Below the pieces are notes generated by a model. It saw only the letters and a program-made list of their open reading frames with translations. It was not told where the DNA came from and searched no databases. Shown piece by piece: positions 36,536 to 48,700 of a stretch of DNA of 64,000 nucleotides. The translations under genes and the position numbers were made by a program. Within the stretch, counting starts at the first letter, position 1; the number at the start of each line of letters is the position of its first letter. This DNA comes from Lepturacanthus savala (taxonomy: Eukaryota > Chordata > Actinopteri > Scombriformes > Trichiuridae), in NCBI GenBank assembly GCA_030544235.1, contig CM060477.1, positions 9,961,934-10,025,933 on the forward strand. The letters are read 5' to 3'.

Positions 36536-36725
36536 CTATTGTTGCTCCCCTTTCTTCTTGAGGATCCAGACCTCGTTCCTGCGGTTGGTGAGTTTGAAGG
36601 GGCTGTCGTAGCCGGCGGCGTAGAACGGATGGTCCACGTACGGAACGCTGTCCCTCTGGAGGCTTTCCACAAGTTTCTGGAGCTCCTCGTTCTTCATCTT
36701 CTCGTTGGAGAAACCCCCGAATGTC
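36536..36725 (-). CDS. hebp2: hebp2 exon 4 (terminal)
   Basis: It encodes TFGGFSNEKMKNEELQKLVE to YDSPFKLTNRRNEVWILKKK and GEQQ, then the stop. Acceptor CCTTTCAG. It completes the Arg codon left by exon 3 (AG|G). Confidence 0.93.
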
Positions 36726-39700
36726 CTGAAAGGAGAAATGAGAGCGATGTATAAAGGGAAATACTCTATTATTGGTAATACAAGAAAAAGCAATGAGGTT
36801 CATTTTGACGCTTTAACAATGATTACTAATTAGGGCTGAACAGTTAATTCCATTTGCAATAATATCGCGAAAAGATAAAGCGCGAGCAAAATACCTCAAA
36901 ACAGGCTTCACTGACAGCAGTTAAATAAAAATGTCATTTATCTGAAGTCCTCTTTTAATTTAATTCTAACAAATTGAAAAAAATGGGAAATAACATTTTG
37001 GGAAAGGAACATTTGACACTAAATGTATCTAATGTCATATTTGTGTGTCATATTTTGTTGAGGAAAAAACAAAATAGAGGATGAAATAAAAAAACTTTAA
37101 AAAATCACATTAAATCGCAATTGCGATAATGGAGGAAAAAATTCACAATTAGATTATTTTCCGAAATCATTCACCCGTATTACTAATCATGCCTCACCTG
37201 ACGTAAGCTGTGAACTCCTCCCTGTGCTCCACGAACACCTCCGCGTCGCTGGGCTCTGGCGGGTTTTCCTGATGCTCCTCCGGGATGTAGAAGGAGACGG
37301 TGAACAGAGATTCACAGGCAGGACCCGCTCCAGGGTCCACACGACACGTCACAGGCGCCGTCATCTCCACTTTGACCTCTGAGGAACAAGAAACATCATG
37401 AATGATTGATGAATTCATTCATTAATCAGCGTTTGCAGTATGCATAAATGTACAGCTCTGGGAAAAAAATAAGAGACCACTGCATTTTTTTTTTTTTTCC
37501 TGAAATCAGCATCTTTATTCCAGCGTCTGTTGCACACCTCATTCTGCTTAAAGAGGAACTGATTAGATGAACAACTGCGCCAAGAACAGTGGTAAAGACT
37601 TGTGGAGAGCATGCCAAGATAAGGGCAATTGCACCAAATATTGATTTCTGAACTCTTAAGTGTAAACATTAGTATCATGTTTTAAAATGAATTCAATCTT
37701 GTTTCTTTACATTTTCTGCAAATAAATGCTCTAAACCATATTTTAGTTGAAATTATCAGGGAAATGTTGTCTGTAGTTTATAGAGTCAAACAAAAATGTT
37801 CCTTTTGCCAAAACACATAGGTATAAGTAGTAAAATCAGAATAAACTGATCATTTTGCAGTGGTCTCTTATTTTTTTTTTTTCCAGAGCTGTAGAATGAA
37901 TCATTTGGGCTGGTAAAAACAACCCATTGGTGCGTAACTCCCCATCCTCGAACAGATGATGGACATCTAATCAGCGTGAGCAGATGTGGAGGGTGAACAC
38001 CACATTTAAAGAACCGCTCTCTCCTTACACCGCAGGGCTCAGTCAACGGCAAACAATATTATCATAAATAATGCTTGTGTAAAGTGCTGAGTAAGACAAA
38101 AGGCAGCGGTGCTGTTACAAACTGCTGAGCAAGAGCAAAATTTCTCTCCCGCATTTATTCAGACTCACTAACATCTTCGAACCCAACGTTGGTTATAATT
38201 TGACGCGTCAACGTTTGTTTCTGAATTCGTGTGATCACGTCAGGTTTGGCTGTTGAAGAACGGCGAAACCTTTTGTTGCTGTATCTAAAATGAATCCGTA
38301 TTGGAAGTGGACCGCAGAGATGGTAAGCGTGACAGATGACTCCTACAACGGGAACTTTTTTTTTTTTTTTTTTTTTTTGGACATGTCAGCTAAAAAGCTT
38401 TTATGCTGCCCGCGTGAATGAAGAGTGTATTTTGATCCCTCTTCTATAAACATGAGGCAAGTGACACATTTTCAGTCACTGCCATTCAAAAAAAAAAAGT
38501 TTAATTTAGTATAATTACATAGTCAAGAAAGAAAAATGTTCAAAAGTGCATTACAGCAAATTATTAAGTGTATCTTGGGAGGTTGTTCAGATGATACACA
38601 CATGAACACAGAGAAACCTGAGGTCCATTTTAATGGCTGTACTTGTTTCGATGATGCCAATCATCAATATTGCTGTTTTACTACACTACCTTCAAAAAAT
38701 TAAAAGAAAATATAATCAAGACATTAACAAGATTAGAAATAATGATTTGTATTTGAAATATTTTCCTTCAAACAAAGGAAGGTCAGTTTTCAGCTATGCT
38801 AACATGGTTGCACAAGGGTTTTCTAATCATCCATTATCCTTCTGATGATCAAACTCACTGTACCATTAGAGCACTGGACTGATAGTTGCTGGAAATGGGC
38901 CTCTGTACACCTATGGAGATGTTGCACCAAAAACCAGACATTTGCAGCTACAATAGTCATTTACCACATTAGCAATGCATAGAGTGTATTTCTGATTAGT
39001 TTAAAGTTGAACAGTGCTTTTCTTTCAAAAATAAGGACATTTCTAAGTGAAACTTCTGAAGGGTAGTGTATGTCTAACTGGGTGGTGGTTGTCCTTCAGA
39101 TGAAAATGACTTTCACCTGGCAAGCTGCCTGTCCCCTTTAAATAATTGATTCCTTCACCCGTAGACGCTGAAGAAGACAATGTCTGTGATGGACTTATCG
39201 ACAACTTAAAAAAAAAATTTCAATCCCATAGCTGTTTCTGTGAAACTCACTGTTCTTATTGTTGCCTTGAATGTAGCTGAAGAGTCTGCGGAAGCCAGTA
39301 TTCATGGCTGCATCCCACTGCATGGAGCTCAGAGAGGTGCTCACCCACTTGGTGGCATGGTAGGTGCGGATCTCATAGTCTTGTCCCTGCACACACACAC
39401 ACACACACACAAAAACATTACCAACAGGGGCCTGTCATGGTAAACTGCCAACAGTGGACTACGGTTTCTGCTCATTTTGAAAAAAAAATTAAAATAAAAT
39501 ATAAAATTTACTTTTAAAGTGTTTCCCTATAAAATTACAGATGTATTTTAATTATTTTTTAATAATTTGCCAAGAGGGGACATCAAGTGATGTCTACCTA
39601 TCAAAGAGTGGACCTCCACACACAGTCACACTTGGGCTGCAACAATTAAACGACTCATCGTATAATCGTTAAAACGTCAGCTGCAATGCAACAGAATGAC

Positions 39701-40878
39701 TTTTACTATGTCACGAGCTATGTTTTTATTGCGGTTACAAAAAAAAAAAATGATTTGTAGTAAAGCTGACTCAAATAATGAACTCAGTAAATCAAATGGA
39801 AAGAGCTGATAATTAATTCAAAGTGTCGATCAAACACTCTCTGCCCCCAGCTTCTCAGTTGAGGATATGTAGACATAAACCGTTCAAAAGTTTGGGGTCA
39901 CTTTCCTTCCACAATTTCCTTATTTTTGAAAGAAAAGCACTATTTTTTTTCAATAAAGATAACTTTAAACTGAGCTAGAAAACTAATCTTCCTTTGGGCA
40001 GGTTGAGTATCTGGAGCATCACACAATTATTTCTAACCTTGTCAATGTCTTGACTATATTTTCTATTCATTTTACAACTCATGGTGGTAAAAAAAGGGAC
40101 TTTTCATGGAAAACACTAAATTGTCTGGGTGCTAACAGGAAGCTACCCATATATGGGTAGCTTCCTGTTTCCCTGATCATCAGCTCATTCTCCTCACCTG
40201 TCTGTCCATTGATCTATTGATCTCACCTGCCTGCCATCTACTCATCAGCCCAGCAGTATATCTCTCCCAGTTCTTCAGCAACTATTTGATGTCCTCTCTA
40301 TTTTTAACAGCTCCACTCCTGCTGGCTTCAGTCTGCCCGTCCTTCACCTCTGTCCTCACACCAAAGTCCTGGATTCTTTCCCTCACGTCCGACTCCCTTG
40401 TCCCACAATAACTTGCATATCTTTAGCTACTCTGTGTCTTTCTGCATTTTGGTCCAGCAGCTCTGATCCTGAACAATCTGACATTCTGTCCAGGCCTGAA
40501 CGTTCATGATCTGTAATGTACCGTAAAATCAAATATAGTAAATTTACAATTTTTTTTAAAAAGTGGATAAAGTATTTAAATCCTGTATTTGTTAAAGTAG
40601 AAATACAGTCCTGTAAAAATCCTCAATTACAAGCATCAAGGGTGAAAGTACTCATTATACTTACATAATATAGTAATTAAAGTTAATTTAGCACTCAATG
40701 AACTCCCAGCAGTTAAATCTCTTGTCCCATGACAAACAGAACTAACATCCGTCCAAAGGTCTGAGTATATGTATATTTTTACACCTTTAGCTTTGCTGTT
40801 TACCTGTTTCTCCTCTGTTGTGAATTTTGGATTCTGTAGTCCGGTTGAGAACAGAGCTTGTCCCACAGCTTTCAGCAT
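36536..40878 (-). CDS. hebp2: Heme-binding protein 2 / SOUL family protein
   Basis: A small SOUL-domain protein. The family binds heme or porphyrin weakly; mammalian HEBP2 is cytosolic/mitochondrial and has been linked to mitochondrial permeability transition. Exons in transcript order on the - strand: 40878-40804, 39386-39251, 37378-37198, 36725-36536. They total 582 nt (193 aa plus stop), all phases agree, and the length is close to human HEBP2 (205 aa). Conserved blocks: YEIRTYHATKWVSTSLSSMQ (about 29-48), FSYIQGNNK (about 60-68), the family signature VEMTAPVT (about 74-81), FYIPEEHQENPP, FGGFSNEKM, YAAGYDSPFKLTNRRNEVW near the C-terminus. It has a shorter N-terminus than human. Naming as hebp2 rather than another fish 'soul' paralogue is by similarity and by its position next to nhsl1b. 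Confidence 0.92.
37198..37378 (-). CDS. hebp2: hebp2 exon 3
   Basis: It encodes VKVEMTAPVTCRVDPGAGPA through FYIPEEHQENPPEPSDAEVF and VEHREEFTAYV. It contains the MTAPV signature of SOUL proteins. Acceptor TTCCTCAG, donor AG|GTGAGG. Confidence 0.94.
37451..37893. mobile_element. Tc1/mariner-like MITE in hebp2 intron 2
   Basis: Long terminal inverted repeats: TACAGCTCTGGG..aataagagaccactgca on the left and tgcagtggtctcttatt..CCAGAGCTGTA on the right, bounded by TA on both sides, as expected for a TA target duplication. It is about 440 bp and non-coding. It sits only 72 bp upstream (in gene direction) of exon 3. Confidence 0.8.
38475..39070. mobile_element. Tc1-like non-autonomous element, family C
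   Basis: It ends in 'tctttcaaaaataaggacat' and 'gaagggtagtgta', and begins with a degenerate 'cactgccattcaaaa..agttt', matching the widespread fish element with CACTACCGTTCAAAAGTTTGGGGTCACTT termini. The body carries no transposase frame. Confidence 0.65.
39251..39386 (-). CDS. hebp2: hebp2 exon 2
   Basis: It encodes GQDYEIRTYHATKWVSTSLS, then SMQWDAAMNTGFRRLFSYIQ and GNNKN plus one base. Its acceptor is preceded directly by a (TG)n tract rather than a normal polypyrimidine tract. The donor is A|GTGAGT. Confidence 0.94.
39878..40133. mobile_element. Tc1-like fragment, family C second copy
   Basis: It starts 'ccgttcaaaagtttggggtc' and continues 'ccttatttttgaaagaaaag', the typical left end of the family at 38475. 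It stops just before the perfect palindrome at 40134. Confidence 0.65.
40134..40169. repeat. Perfect 36-bp palindrome
   Basis: The 18-bp half AACAGGAAGCTACCCATA is followed immediately by its exact reverse complement with no spacer. It lies in hebp2 intron 1 at the inner edge of a Tc1-like fragment. Confidence 0.9.
40804..40878 (-). CDS. hebp2: hebp2 exon 1
   Basis: It encodes MLKAVGQALFSTGLQNPKFT and TEEKQ (25 aa), ending CAG|GTAAAC in phase 0. The start was chosen because it is the only ATG in this frame near a good donor. The N-terminus carries basic and hydrophobic residues and could act as a weak mitochondrial presequence. Confidence 0.85.
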
Positions 40879-41240
40879 GTCTGACGGTCACAGCGCTCTA
40901 TTTAAGTCATGAATTATAATTAAAGTTATACAGTAAAACATTTCACAAAGGTTTTTATATTTGAGTCGGGTCATGTGACACTAGCCGTTTTAGTCACCGC
41001 ATGAGAACACGAGAAATAACTTATATTATATGACGTAATTCTCCATTTAATTTGACGTTTTTATTTATTGAAAAAAAAATAAGTAGTTGTAAAATTCTTA
41101 ATTAAGACAAACATACATTATGTACCTGGACGCGTTAGGTGCTGCTCTCATCCCACTGTCATCAGCCGCGGATGTTTTCATAACATTTGCTTCCTGTTAC
41201 ATAAACTGCGAGCTCTGATTGGCTGAGAGATTCTGGACTT
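40879..41240 (-). promoter_or_regulatory. Probable hebp2 promoter
   Basis: On the - strand a TTAAATAG sequence lies about 25 bp before the ATG, and a CCAAT box (reverse of ATTGG, near 41217-41221) about 340 bp before it. The short distance to the ATG makes TTAAATAG uncertain as a TATA box. There is no further support. Confidence 0.35.
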
Positions 41241-42564
41241 CAAAATAAAAGTCTGTATCCTTACCTGGGTAAATAAAGTGATTTAAAAGTTCAACTTTGG
41301 CCTCCTTTTAAATGGACTTTCTTGGACTCAGTAGTTCAACGAGTTCAAATGATGCCAGAAAAACTCTTAATCTGCTTGGAACAAGGATTATTTAAAATAA
41401 AAAAGTTAAGTTTATAAGTTTTGTACTTATGTATGTGTGTGTGTGTATATATGTGTATATATATATATGTGTGTGTGTGTATATATATGTGTATATATAT
41501 ATATATGTGTGTGTATATATGTGTATATATGTGTGTGTGTATGTATATATATATGTATATATATATATATATCTATATATATATCTATATATATATATAT
41601 CGTAGTATTTTGGTTCACCATGTCAGTTGCTGTATAATCCAATACTGTCATGTAGAGGGTCTCAACTTTTGACTTATTTTGGTGTATAACCATCATCAAT
41701 TAAATTTCACCACGTTGTTGAGAGTAATTTCTGGGAAGCACATTCCCATTTATTTACTACATTATTATTATTTACATCAGAGATGGATAGCCAACTTTAC
41801 AACAAAAAAAAAAATAACTAATTTGCAGTACATAAGAAACACAGTCCAGGCGATAAGAGGCACAATAACAAATTAGTGTCGGGGTAGAAACAACCTAAAA
41901 CCAAACGGGACACCTTCAGAAATCTTTAACTGACACACTCACTCAATGACAAAACAGGTGTGAAAAGCAACTCACTGCTACATCTGATGCTAAGGCGAAG
42001 CTAGAAGATGATGCGTGTGTATTTGTTGTTTTTGGGGATCCGGCTAGAGGTTTGCAGGAGCGGCAACAAGGAGCCTGTTATGAGAGACCGGGTAAACTGA
42101 TCCTCGTCTCTACGGCGACGACAGGGGGTACGATCGTGCATAGAGCAGATTTAGAGCGAGGCAAGCAGGACTGTGTTCACAGATATAGATGCATAGTTTA
42201 GCCTGTGTAGCTCTATCTAGTTTTATTTTGTGCGTATATACATACACACACACACACACAAGCATGGATGGAAATGGTAAAATCTGATCTACAGGGACAT
42301 GCAATTTAATGTAGAGACAATGGCAGCAGCTTTTGTCTCCATATCGTCCTGTGAGGCGACTTCTTTACATTACAATTCATGGAGCCGAGGGCAGTGGAAA
42401 AGGCAGAAAAGACAAAGTGGTTTGTCAAATGTCTGTTGCTTACAAGGAGACCAGATGTCACCGGCAGAAACCGCGGAGAACTCCAGTTGTGACCTGGTTT
42501 TCTCTTCTCTTTAGAAACATAATATGAAGGACTTTCGAGGGCCTTGAAAATAATTACGACGCAG
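41241..42564. other. Gap between hebp2 and cmtr1
   Basis: The two genes point the same way (-). The stretch contains an AT/GT microsatellite cluster and AT-rich sequence; no exon is supported. Confidence 0.75.
41430..41600. repeat. Mixed (TG)n/(TA)n microsatellite
   Basis: Alternating blocks of TGTGTG and TATATA over about 170 bp. It gives rise to long meaningless open frames on both strands. Confidence 0.95.
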
Positions 42565-42570
42565 TTTATT
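42565..42570 (-). terminator. Poly(A) signal of cmtr1
   Basis: TTTATT on the + strand is AATAAA on the - strand, about 190 bp after the cmtr1 stop codon, implying a short 3' UTR. Confidence 0.6.
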
Positions 42571-42758
42571 AATTGATATTTACTGGACAGTAAAAGCGAG
42601 GATAAAAAAAAATAATCATTTCAGCTTTTCCTAAACGGCTGTGAAATCTTTTTTGATTATCCCCCAAACATCAAATAACAAACTGCATCGTAATGATCTG
42701 TCAGGCCGTGTGTCCATCAAATAGTGCATTCTGTACAGGTAGTAGTCGGCAGAGACTT

Positions 42759-45700
42759 TCATGGCTGGTAATTCTGGTGGATGAAGGACAGCACGTCGTT
42801 TTTGGACAGTTTCTCGGGGTCCTTCCGTGTCTGAGAATCATGAACGATGACTCCTTCCACCCAGGCCCAGAATAGACGCTCCGAGTGGCAGACACTGAGG
42901 ACGTGGACAGAGAGAGGATATTACTCATTCATAAGGCCAAGGCTACCGTCATTTCCTACTGTATGACATGTATGAAACACCAACATCCAGAATATAGACA
43001 TGACATTTTCACACGCAATATGTCAAATTTGATTGGATGAATAAGAAATTCACAGGGAGAGGAAGGTACGTACTGGAAAGGGGAAGCAGAGTTGGGTGGC
43101 ATTTCATAGGTGGACTCCTTGGTTGTCTTATTATAGAAGAACTTCATCTTGGAGTTTTTACTGTACGCCATTGTCCACGGCTCTAAGAGATGCATTCATA
43201 CTGATTAAACAGCCATGCCTAATTAACTTGTAATTTTCTGCCCACATACAAATACAAACCGTTGACAGTCTTAACGATGTAGAGGCCTGTTGGCAGGAAG
43301 TGTCGGTCGTCTCTGCCGGTGTAGGACAGACGCGGCGCTCCTCCTGAACTCTTTGTTACCTTCATCTCTAGTCTGGAAAAGACAAGGGGAAAAAAATCAA
43401 ATAGGAGAAAATTGTCAATATTTGGAAAATCCTTTTTATGGAGCAGCCCATGTTGTACCATCATACCTGACAAAGATTTTCTCCATTTCCTCCAACCTGT
43501 AAACCTCCTTCACTCTGTTAAGAAAAACAAATTTATTTAAATATTGTGATCATTAACAAGAGTTCCTACTCATTTCTGCTAAATGACAGATGCTTTACCA
43601 GTGTTTCACAGCATCTACATTACTGTCAAATGTATACCGCGAAGTATTAATTAATCGCCGGGTCCCATTTAAAGGCATCCGGTTCCAAGTAAATACTGAA
43701 TCTAATTTATTAAAAAAACATGACGTGACCACTGACGCTGCATGTTTGACTTCTTTGCCTTTTCTTTTTCTTCCCACAAGTGCCTCAGTCCTCACCACAT
43801 CACTGTCATGGTCAAATACGACATGAAATTCGAACTTTCTGTCATAAAATATGCAGAGGAAACTCAGGAGAAGCAGCCTTGAGACGTACAACTACAGTAC
43901 TGTAATCTTAATTTCGTAAAATTCAAGTTATACGGTAGTTATACATGTTTAAAAGAATGAATTTGAGTAAACACCCCGGCTACTATTTGGTAACTTACAG
44001 TATTCATTTATCTTAATAAAGACTAAATCTACCTGCAGCCGAACTTCATGCTCAAATTCTGCAGCCTTTCAAAATATTTTCTCATGTACAACAAGTTTGA
44101 TCATTTTACTCATCATACTGTCCAATCCAGTGCTCACAGAATAATACTAATACCCCTGCACATAAATGATAAAGCAGCAGTTATTATCAGTTATTACCTG
44201 ATGGGGTTCATGTCTGGTCGGCTGGGTTTGGCCACCGCCTTCACAAACTTCTCAGCCATCTGGATGCTGGACACACAATCAGCCTCGTTAGTAAACTACT
44301 AAATGAATAAAACGTGTCCAACTGCCTGAATTGATGTGTGACATGTGATATTTAATGTTGAGTATGATGATGGGAGAGTCTGGTGCAGGGAACCTACCGT
44401 TGGTTGAAATGCTGATCTCTAACATCAGTGCCATTTAGTATTAATGCATCCATAACGTGAACTGCATTGATTCTACGCTGTGCTTTGCCCTGTAAACCAA
44501 GCATGAAAACCACATATACAAGCATTGAATAAGAGGCCTGTTTATGTACCGTCATAGTGAAATCATCTATTTTTAGCTAAATGTTTCAATCATGTTTTGA
44601 AGGAGAAATTCAAACTTCAAAAATGGCACAATACAACAAAACTTCAACAAGGTTCTTGACAAATAACAAGATTATTATTGAAGAAATAACAAAAATGGAG
44701 CCATAGGTAAAGAGTTTTAAATACTGTTTTAGCCCTTCAAACTCTCAAAATTCTCCTCTCACCTCGCCCTTCAGCTCTTGAACGATCTCCACGCTTAGAA
44801 GTGTATCTCTTGGCAGCTCTAGCTTGAAGCACTCCAGTTTCCTCCAGCGCACAGGCATCTTCCCATCCCATGTGTATATCTGGGACTTCTACACAAGTCG
44901 GCACAGAACACGGGAGAACGGATGAAGTTGGTGTCAAACGCAGCTTATCCTGCACAGAAACTGTGAAATCGCCTTAACATTAACAGTAAATATAACTTCC
45001 TGTTGGCTCCAATATCCAAAATATCAGGAAAACCTTGAAATGGTTGGAAGTTTATTTTAGGTTATTTTGGCTTCTTTGCATTTCTTTACACTCACCCCCA
45101 GTGCAAGGAGGAAGATCTGCTCTCCACCTCCCACAATGCACCGGTGGTCCAGGACGTGACGCAGCTTATCCAGCGTGGTGGAGTTGAGGGGCGTGAGCTT
45201 CGACTGGAACGACTCCACATCAGAATTCTGGGGTGCAGCACGTGTAAGGACAAATAGAAAGTCAGACGTAGACAAACGTATCGTTTTAAAGACGCTGCTA
45301 CAACGTTGGGACATAGAAAAACATGTATCAGCAGGGGTTTCTTTAAGTTTTATTAACTGACCTTAACCAGTTCATAGAATTTGGACTTTGGGTCTGAGGA
45401 AGCAGGAGTAACTCTGGCCTTGTCTGGGACCTGGACATAGACATATGGTGTATTCAGCAGTGGAACTACAACACATACGTTCATTAATATTACGTTTTGA
45501 ATTATCCCACACTCACCCCCCACAGCTTGAGACACTCCTTCCTTAAATCAGCTTGTCGTGGCTCTGAAAGGGTCCTAAAGACACCAACAGTTAACACAAT
45601 CCCTACACATTTGGCTATAAAGTTAAATTGTGTGTAATATAGTTAAATTGTGGCTAATGTGCAAGCCGGGTTACTCACGGATCTATGACGAACGCGTGGA

Positions 45701-48700
45701 TCTTAGCCAAAGCTTTGATCTGGACTGCACAAAGGCTGTAGTGACAATTAAAGCAATTATCATCACTGTTTTAAATGCTCAATAATACCTTTTTTTAAGT
45801 ATGAAGTGTCTTTACCTCTCGTTGGAGTTGACCATATACTGGTAGAAGTCAGTGTCTTCCTTGATGATGCTCAGCGGGACCACGTCTGTAATGTCTCGGT
45901 CTGTGTTCTTCAGCTGGTTGAGTTTCAGGTTGATTCTGAACATGTATTCCCTGACGGCGTCTGAACCGGGCTTTAAACCACGGCACACTACGTACCTGTG
46001 TGAGAAGACATTTAAAGCTTTAATTATTCAATCTTTTCATGTAACAATTCACTTTCCTTAGTCTAAATCGTAAATCAGACTGTAAACGGAAAAGAGTGTT
46101 CTGTTTTAGGATGCAGCAGTCCTCTGTGACCAATTTGAATAAGATCCACAAGATTATGTAGAGATACCGCGATACCAATACCAGGCTACTGATCCAAGAC
46201 AATTTGGCTAAATATGACTAAAACTAATATGAGCATTTGACACTAAGACTAAAACTAAATTGAAGAATCCCTGACAATATTAACACTGGTGTTCATACTG
46301 CAGTGAAACTTGTGACAATTACCCATGTACAAGAAAAAAATACAGAGGAATGTTGTTCAAATAACAGACGATATCCATAGAAAAATAAAAGAAATTCTAA
46401 GTAATTACGTATAATGGTGTAAGTACTTGGTGTTTGTACTCAAATGCAAAGTATTTTTACAGTACTCATTTTTAGAAAAAAATATCCGTATGAAAAAAAA
46501 GGTAATGGTGGGTAAGACTCTGTTTTGCAGACATGCAGCCCCACCTCTCAGAGTTGGCAGGCCTGCTGGTGAGAGGTTTGAAGATTGAGATCCTGTCAAA
46601 GCAGAGGTAGAGGAGGTAGACCAAACCCACGCTGAAGGGGGTGAAGAGGTCAAAGGTCTTACAGACAAAATTGCCACCTGGAGAAGACAAAGCGACAGCA
46701 TGATTTGCCCGAGACCTAAATAAACTGATGAAAATATTAAACATTTTATTCGTTTAAGGAAACAGCAGGAGCTGCAGGCAGGCTTCGTGCACACGCGTAC
46801 CTGTCCTGAGCGTAGAGAGGGCAGTGAGGAACTGACAGAGCAGCAGCTGTTTGCTCAGGATTTCCTGGATGTTCTCTTGACCTTCCACAGAGAAACCCTG
46901 TCAGTCACAAAAAAAACAGCTGTCAGACTATAAGTCTCCCTCAACATGAAGCTAAAAATCCCCTCCTGTCAACTTCTTTTCAGTTTCATATAGAATATTT
47001 AGGATTTTGACCTGCTTTGAGAATGAGCAGTGAACACAAATATATATGCGGTTAAAAATGAGTTTGTGTAACATCTCACCCCATCTGCCATGAGTGAGTG
47101 TAGTCCTCTTCTCTCTGTACTCTCCAGAATAAAGTTTCTGAACGCGGTCACGTTTTCTGGTCGAGTGATGTCACCGTCCCCGTCGACCCCTCCCTCACCT
47201 GGGACGCACAGAGGGTAAAGATTTCACTGGATAATTCATCATATGTTATCCTTGTTTGTCTCTGGTGTGATGTGTTCGTGAACATACCGTAGTACGGCTC
47301 AAACAGCTCGCTCGGCGCCGCGAAAAAATCCTCCAGTTTGAAGTCACAGGGTCCTTTCAGCGTCATGCCGAAGCCCTTTCCGTGCCAGCGTCTTTTCCAC
47401 AGTATGAATTCGGAAAAGCCGCCAGGCCCCGCGCACACGTCACCGAAGTACAGGAGCTCGCCCTCGCGGTCCTTCGTCAGAGATTTCTACAGAACGAGAG
47501 GTGGAGGAGACATCGCCATCTGTTCATATGGGCCTGTGTGTCCTGATCTGACAAACGTTCAGAGCCGTGGTTGCTTCGGCCAACTCACCCCTTGTGAATC
47601 CCTTGGGTTGGTGAACATATTGTCAAAACAGTAGTCGATGTTGGCCATTTTCATAGCTGCTCTAAATACAGAGAAGAACTTGTCATTGTCCTGGGAGCCA
47701 ACGACGGCAGAAGAAAACCTGTCGCTGTCTATTTCACCTTTATTAACTCTATTGTAATTCCTTTTACCCTCACAGAATGAATATTGTGGGCAGATGACAT
47801 CTAACAGCTTCACTGTAAATCACTTTTTTACAATATGTGCAGATAAAGTCAAATGACTATAATCCACTGCATAAAGACAAACCTGTTGAGGAAGATTCCT
47901 CCTCTGATCGTCTCATACGCGTTGGAACGTGTCCGTGCTCTCCTCATCTCCTCGCCCTCCAGGTTATCAAACACTGTCTGAACATTGATAGACGGCAGTT
48001 ACACAACTCTAACTGCAATATTAGTCACATCAGTGGGGTTTATTTATTATAGGAGGACATTAACAGAGCTTTGATGTCACTAACATAATCAAACTTTATG
48101 TCGCCATAAACCACTAAGATATTTTATAGATGTTCACTTTACAACTCACTTTGCATCTTAGAAGAGTGTGCAGGAGGTCCTCAGAGCAAAACTCTGTCTC
48201 ATCCTCGATCTTAAGTTTTCTCTGTAATGAGTCAAAAAGAAGAATTAAATAACAATGATACAGGGACGACAAATACACTGGATTTGTCTACTGTACATAT
48301 CTGTGTATTTACCGGTCCCAGTGTCATCCAGTCCCTCAGCTCATCTGCATCTGGAGTCTCTGTGGTACATTCTGGGAACCACTCGACTTTCTCTATTGCA
48401 CTGGGCTAGGCGGACAGAGAAATAAACGAGGACGTCATATAAAAACAGCAGAAAATAGTTCTCAGGAATGATGTCGACATAAATTACAGTTCCGTTTTTG
48501 ACAAACAATTCAGATAATTGACAAATTTAAACCAGCACTTAAAACAGGAAATGGTCATTATATGCTGCATACCACTGGTTCATCTCGCCAATCGACATTG
48601 AGCTCCCCCTGGAAGCCCTGCAGCGTGAGGCCGAGACCCCGTCTCCCTCTCTGCGTTGAAGCCTCCACTATTTCCTTGCGACCCTGACCAAACTTCCCCA

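Noticed and set aside
41421..41699. Tyr/Ile/Cys/Val-rich open frames on both strands
   Set aside because: They are translations of a mixed TG/TA microsatellite.
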